Origin: Dentipellis sp. KUC8613
Taxonomy: Eukaryota; Basidiomycota; Agaricomycetes; Russulales; Hericiaceae
Reading direction: 5' to 3'
Length of the DNA: 64,000 nucleotides
Assembly (NCBI GenBank): GCA_002286715.1
Contig: NSJX01000007.1
Coordinates: forward strand, 127,863-191,862
This document shows positions 60,601-64,000 of the stretch, one piece after another. The position numbers and the translations under genes were made by a program. The notes beneath the pieces were generated by a model. It did no database searches and was not told where the DNA came from. It was given only the letters and a program-made list of their open reading frames with translations. Numbering within the stretch: position 1 is the stretch's first letter; every line of letters starts with the position of its first letter.

Positions 60601-63600
60601 TTTCCGCCTCTTCGCTTGTATGAATCCCGCCACCGACGTTGGAAAGAAGGATTTGCCTCCCAATATCCGATCACGATTTACCGAGATTGACGTGCCCTCT
60701 CCGGACTCCGACAGGGAGACGCTGCTCAGCATCATCACCCAGTATATCGGAGCCTCAGCCGTGAGCGACAAGGCGGCGATCATGGACATTGCGGAGTTTT
60801 ACATTGCTGTCAAGCATCTCGCCGAAACTCGTCAAATTGCAGACGGCTCTAATCATCGTCCTCACTTCAGCATCCGCACCTTGTCCCGCGCGTTGACGTT
60901 TGCTGCCGATATTGCAGGTACTTACAGTCTACGACGGGCTCTTTGGGAGGGTTTCTTGATGGCTTTCACCATGATTCTCGATGCTCCTAGCGCAGAGGTG
61001 GTGACCGCTCTTGCTCGAAGGCATCTCCTATCAGGTGTCAAGAACACTCGGTCGTTGCTTGCAAGGGAGCCTGCTGCTCCTTCTATAGGATCTATCGAAG
61101 ACTACGTCAAATTCGGACCTTTCTTCTTGGAGAGAGGACCCGTGCCTGAGGATCCGGTAGAGAATTACATTATGACGCCTTCTGTGGAGAAGAAGCTCAT
61201 AGATCTCGCACGGATTATTCTCACTCGACGATTCCCTGTCCTTATCGAAGGCCCCACGTCCGCCGGAAAGACCAGCTCTATCGAGTACCTTGCCAAACGG
61301 ACAGGTCACCGATTTGTCCGTATCAATAACCACGAACACACAGACATTCAGGAGTACCTCGGCACCTATATTTCAGATCCGGTCACCGGGAAACTGGTTT
61401 TCAAAGACGGTCTTCTCGTCCAGGCCCTTCGACGGGGAGACTGGATAGTCCTGGACGAACTGAATTTGGCGCCCACCGATGTTCTGGAGGCTCTCAACCG
61501 TCTTTTGGATGATAACCGAGAACTTGTCATCCCAGAAACCCAAGAAGTGGTCCGGCCCCATCCTCATTTCGTGCTGTTTGCGACGCAGAATCCTCCCGGT
61601 CTCTACGCTGGCAGGAAGGTCCTGTCGCGGGCCTTTCGGAACCGTTTCCTAGAAGTGCATTTTGAGGATGTCCCCCAAGCGGAACTGGAAACCATTCTCT
61701 GCCAGCGTTGCAGAATTGCGCCTTCGTACGGTCATCGCATCGTTGAAGTCTTCCGCGAGCTTCAAAAGCGTCGTCAAGCGAGCCGTGTTTTTGAAAGCAA
61801 GCACGGCTTCGCCACCCTGCGCGATCTTTTTCGCTGGGCCGGCCGAGACGCTGTTGGATACCAGGAGTTGGCTGAGAACGGCTACATGCTGCTCGCCGAA
61901 CGTGCGCGTCGGGACGATGATAAAGCTGTTGTCAAAGAAGTCATCGAAGCGGTTCTCAAGGTCAAGATCGACGAAGACCCGATGTATGATTTCAATCGTC
62001 AGGACAATGATTTGCAGTCTCTGCTTGGTTTCGCGATTCCGTCGTCAACTAACATAGTCTGGACTCGGGCCATGCGGCGTCTTCTCGTTCTTGTTGGCCG
62101 TGCTCTACGCTTCAACGAGCCTATTCTGCTTGTAGGTGAGACGGGGACTGGCAAGACGTCGATCTGCCAGATATATGCAGATGCCGTGCACAAGCGTCTT
62201 GTTGCTGTGAATTGCCACCAGAACACAGAGACAGCGGATCTCATCGGCGGTCTGCGACCCGTTCGTGATAGGACGGCCATTGTAGCAGAGGCCACTCAAC
62301 AAGCCGTTGCGCTCCTATCCGAACATGCTGTGGCGTTCCCATCTACCGACTTTCAAACACTCATGCCCTTGCTCGATAACTTGGCTAAGACTCCTTCATT
62401 GAAAGGCCAAGTTGAAGAGGTGCGACTCAAGTTCCAGCGTGCGGCGGCGATCTTCCAGTGGCACGACGGTCCTTTGGTGGAAGCTATGCAACAAGGCGAT
62501 GTCGTGCTTCTCGACGAGATTTCCTTGGCGGATGATTCTGTTTTGGAAAGACTGAACAGCGTATTGGAGCCAGAACGGACTGTGGTCCTTGCGGAGCGTG
62601 GCGGGGACAACTCTGAAGACTCGATCATTCGTGCCACAGATGGATTCCAGCTGCTTGCCACGATGAACCCTGGAGGCGATTTCGGCAAGAAAGAATTGTC
62701 GCCTGCTTTGCGCAATCGATTCACCGAGATATGGGTACCGGCTGTTGATGATCGGTCCGATATTGAGCAAATCGTCGATAGCTCATGGCGACATGAATGC
62801 CTTCGGCCTTACACAGCCAAACTCCTGGACTTCTACGACTGGTTGAGTGGACGTGCGCAAGAGCGTCACCTTCTTGGCTTGAGAGACATACTGGTATCGT
62901 CAATCTAAATTATGCCATTTCTTCCCCTCTAATAGAATCTTCCAGGCTTGGGTGGACTTCGCCAACTCTATTTTGAATTCGGAGGCTATGGAAGCGATGC
63001 CATTGAACGAGATTTTTGTAAGTAAACAAATTCATCTGATCTATCTCTTTCTAACGTACACATATAGCATCATGCGGCCTACATGACTTGTTTGGACGGA
63101 CTTGGCTCTTTACCACAGCTTGCCGGCTATTCCCAAATGGGCTTACAAGCTCTGAAAGACGAAGCAGTCAGAAAACTCTACGAGCTCGCTCCTTTGTCCC
63201 ATGATGAGGAATCGTCGGCCGTACCAGTTCATGACCCATCTCGTTTCGTACAACTCGGTGCATTCGCAGTTCCTCGCGGTCCTCTGGAACACGTTGTCGA
63301 CTCCTATAATCTTCAGGCGTCTACCACGCAAGATAACGCCATGCGTGTTGTCCGAGCATGTCAAGTTTCGAAACCGATCTTGCTGGAAGGTAGCCCGGGA
63401 GTTGGAAAGACTAGTCTCATCAAAGCCCTTGCGAATATCTGCGGGTACCACTTGTGCCGTATCAACTTGTCTGACCAAACGGAGTTGGCCGATCTGTTCG
63501 GTTCAGATCTCCCAGCCGAGGGAGGAGGGCCAAACGAATTTGCGTGGAAGGACGCCGAGTTCTTGACTGCCTTGCAAGAAGGTCACTGGGTCCTCTTGGA

Positions 63601-64000
63601 CGAGATGAATTTAGCTCCGCAGGCTGTTCTCGAAGGTCTTAATGCTGTTCTGGACCACCGAGGCACTGTCTACATACCAGAGCTGGGACGCTCGTTCACC
63701 AGGCATCCGTGTTTCCGCGTTTTTGCAGCCCAGAATCCCATACAACAAGGCGGCGGTCGGAAGGGTCTCCCCAAGTCTTTCGTCAACCGTTTCTCCAGGG
63801 TGTATGTGCAACCGTTGACATCCACCGATCTCCTTCAGATCTGCCGACATGGGTTCCCCGACTACCCTGTGGATTGGCTCAAGGGCATGATTTCTTTCAC
63901 CACCAACCTGGAAGTAGAAACCACCGAGCATCAGTCATTTGCGAGGTCTGGCGCACCATGGGAATTCAACCTCCGTGATGTTGCTCGTTGGCTAGGCTTA
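57660..64000 (+). CDS. MDN1: Midasin (dynein-like AAA ATPase of 60S ribosome assembly), 5' part
   Basis: Exons 57660-57964, 58019-58516, 58569-60152, 60207-60416, 60469-62893, 62946-63017 and 63068 to the window edge give the first 2009 codons of a protein that usually has nearly 5000 residues. After an N-terminal helical domain come AAA modules in tandem, each with a Walker A: TSAPSAGKSLLL, LTGETGTGKTSLV, IEGPTSAGKTSSI, LVGETGTGKTSIC and LEGSPGVGKTSLI. Walker B motifs include VLLEDIDRAS, VLLDEINLA, IVLDELNLAP, VLLDEISLAD and VLLDEMNLAP, with sensor asparagines in FATQNPP and FAAQNPI. Midasin uses ATP to pull assembly factors off pre-60S particles in the nucleolus and nucleoplasm. The linker, the D/E-rich region and the MIDAS domain lie outside the window. 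Confidence 0.95.

Noticed and set aside
1..64000. tRNA, rRNA, CRISPR array or complete transposon
   Set aside because: No cloverleaf with a usual T-loop, no rRNA-like block, no regular spaced repeats and no transposase or reverse transcriptase was seen; the only clear direct repeats flank the assembly gap.

Overview
The window is nuclear DNA from a filamentous basidiomycete, most likely an Agaricomycete. Genes carry many short GT-AG introns of about 45-75 bases, coding DNA is GC-rich, and the polyketide synthase is of the basidiomycete non-reducing type. All gene models below were spliced by eye on both strands; exon borders are given where they could be fixed from splice sites and reading frame. 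Ten Ns at 24944-24953 mark an assembly gap.

The left two thirds (about 1.4-41.8 kb) is a secondary-metabolite gene cluster. In order it holds a six-exon adenylate-forming reductase (A-T-R, minus), an FAD phenol-hydroxylase-type monooxygenase (plus), a short-chain dehydrogenase (plus), a metallo-beta-lactamase-fold hydrolase (minus), an MFS transporter (minus) and a non-reducing polyketide synthase SAT-KS-MAT-PT-ACP-ACP-TE (minus). Beyond a 5.7 kb gene-poor stretch with the gap come an aldehyde-dehydrogenase-fold protein that seems to lack its catalytic cysteine (minus), a second, intronless A-T-R reductase (plus) and a transcription factor joining two C2H2 fingers to a Zn2Cys6 cluster (plus). 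A consistent reading is that the synthase makes an orsellinate-like aryl acid, a reductase turns an acid into an aldehyde or alcohol, the monooxygenase hydroxylates the ring, the SDR adjusts the redox state and the MFS protein exports the product. The product and the order of steps are inference.

The right third (about 44.6-64 kb) is mostly conserved cellular genes: a Mob1/phocein protein, phosphopantothenoylcysteine decarboxylase, a DUF3605 protein, an unrecognised conserved protein, RanGAP (Rna1), a large PLP-dependent aromatic-amino-acid-decarboxylase-like protein with a long C-terminal extension, and the first 2009 codons of the giant AAA ATPase midasin, which runs off the right edge. The left edge cuts a minus-strand gene of unknown function.

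The points most worth a second look are the cluster itself, the two reductases with unlike gene structures, the Ser-for-Cys change at the SAT active site, the apparently dead aldehyde dehydrogenase, the duplicated and partly divergent contig ends around the gap (two versions of the synthase promoter), and a GC-AG intron plus a 5-base exon in the decarboxylase gene.
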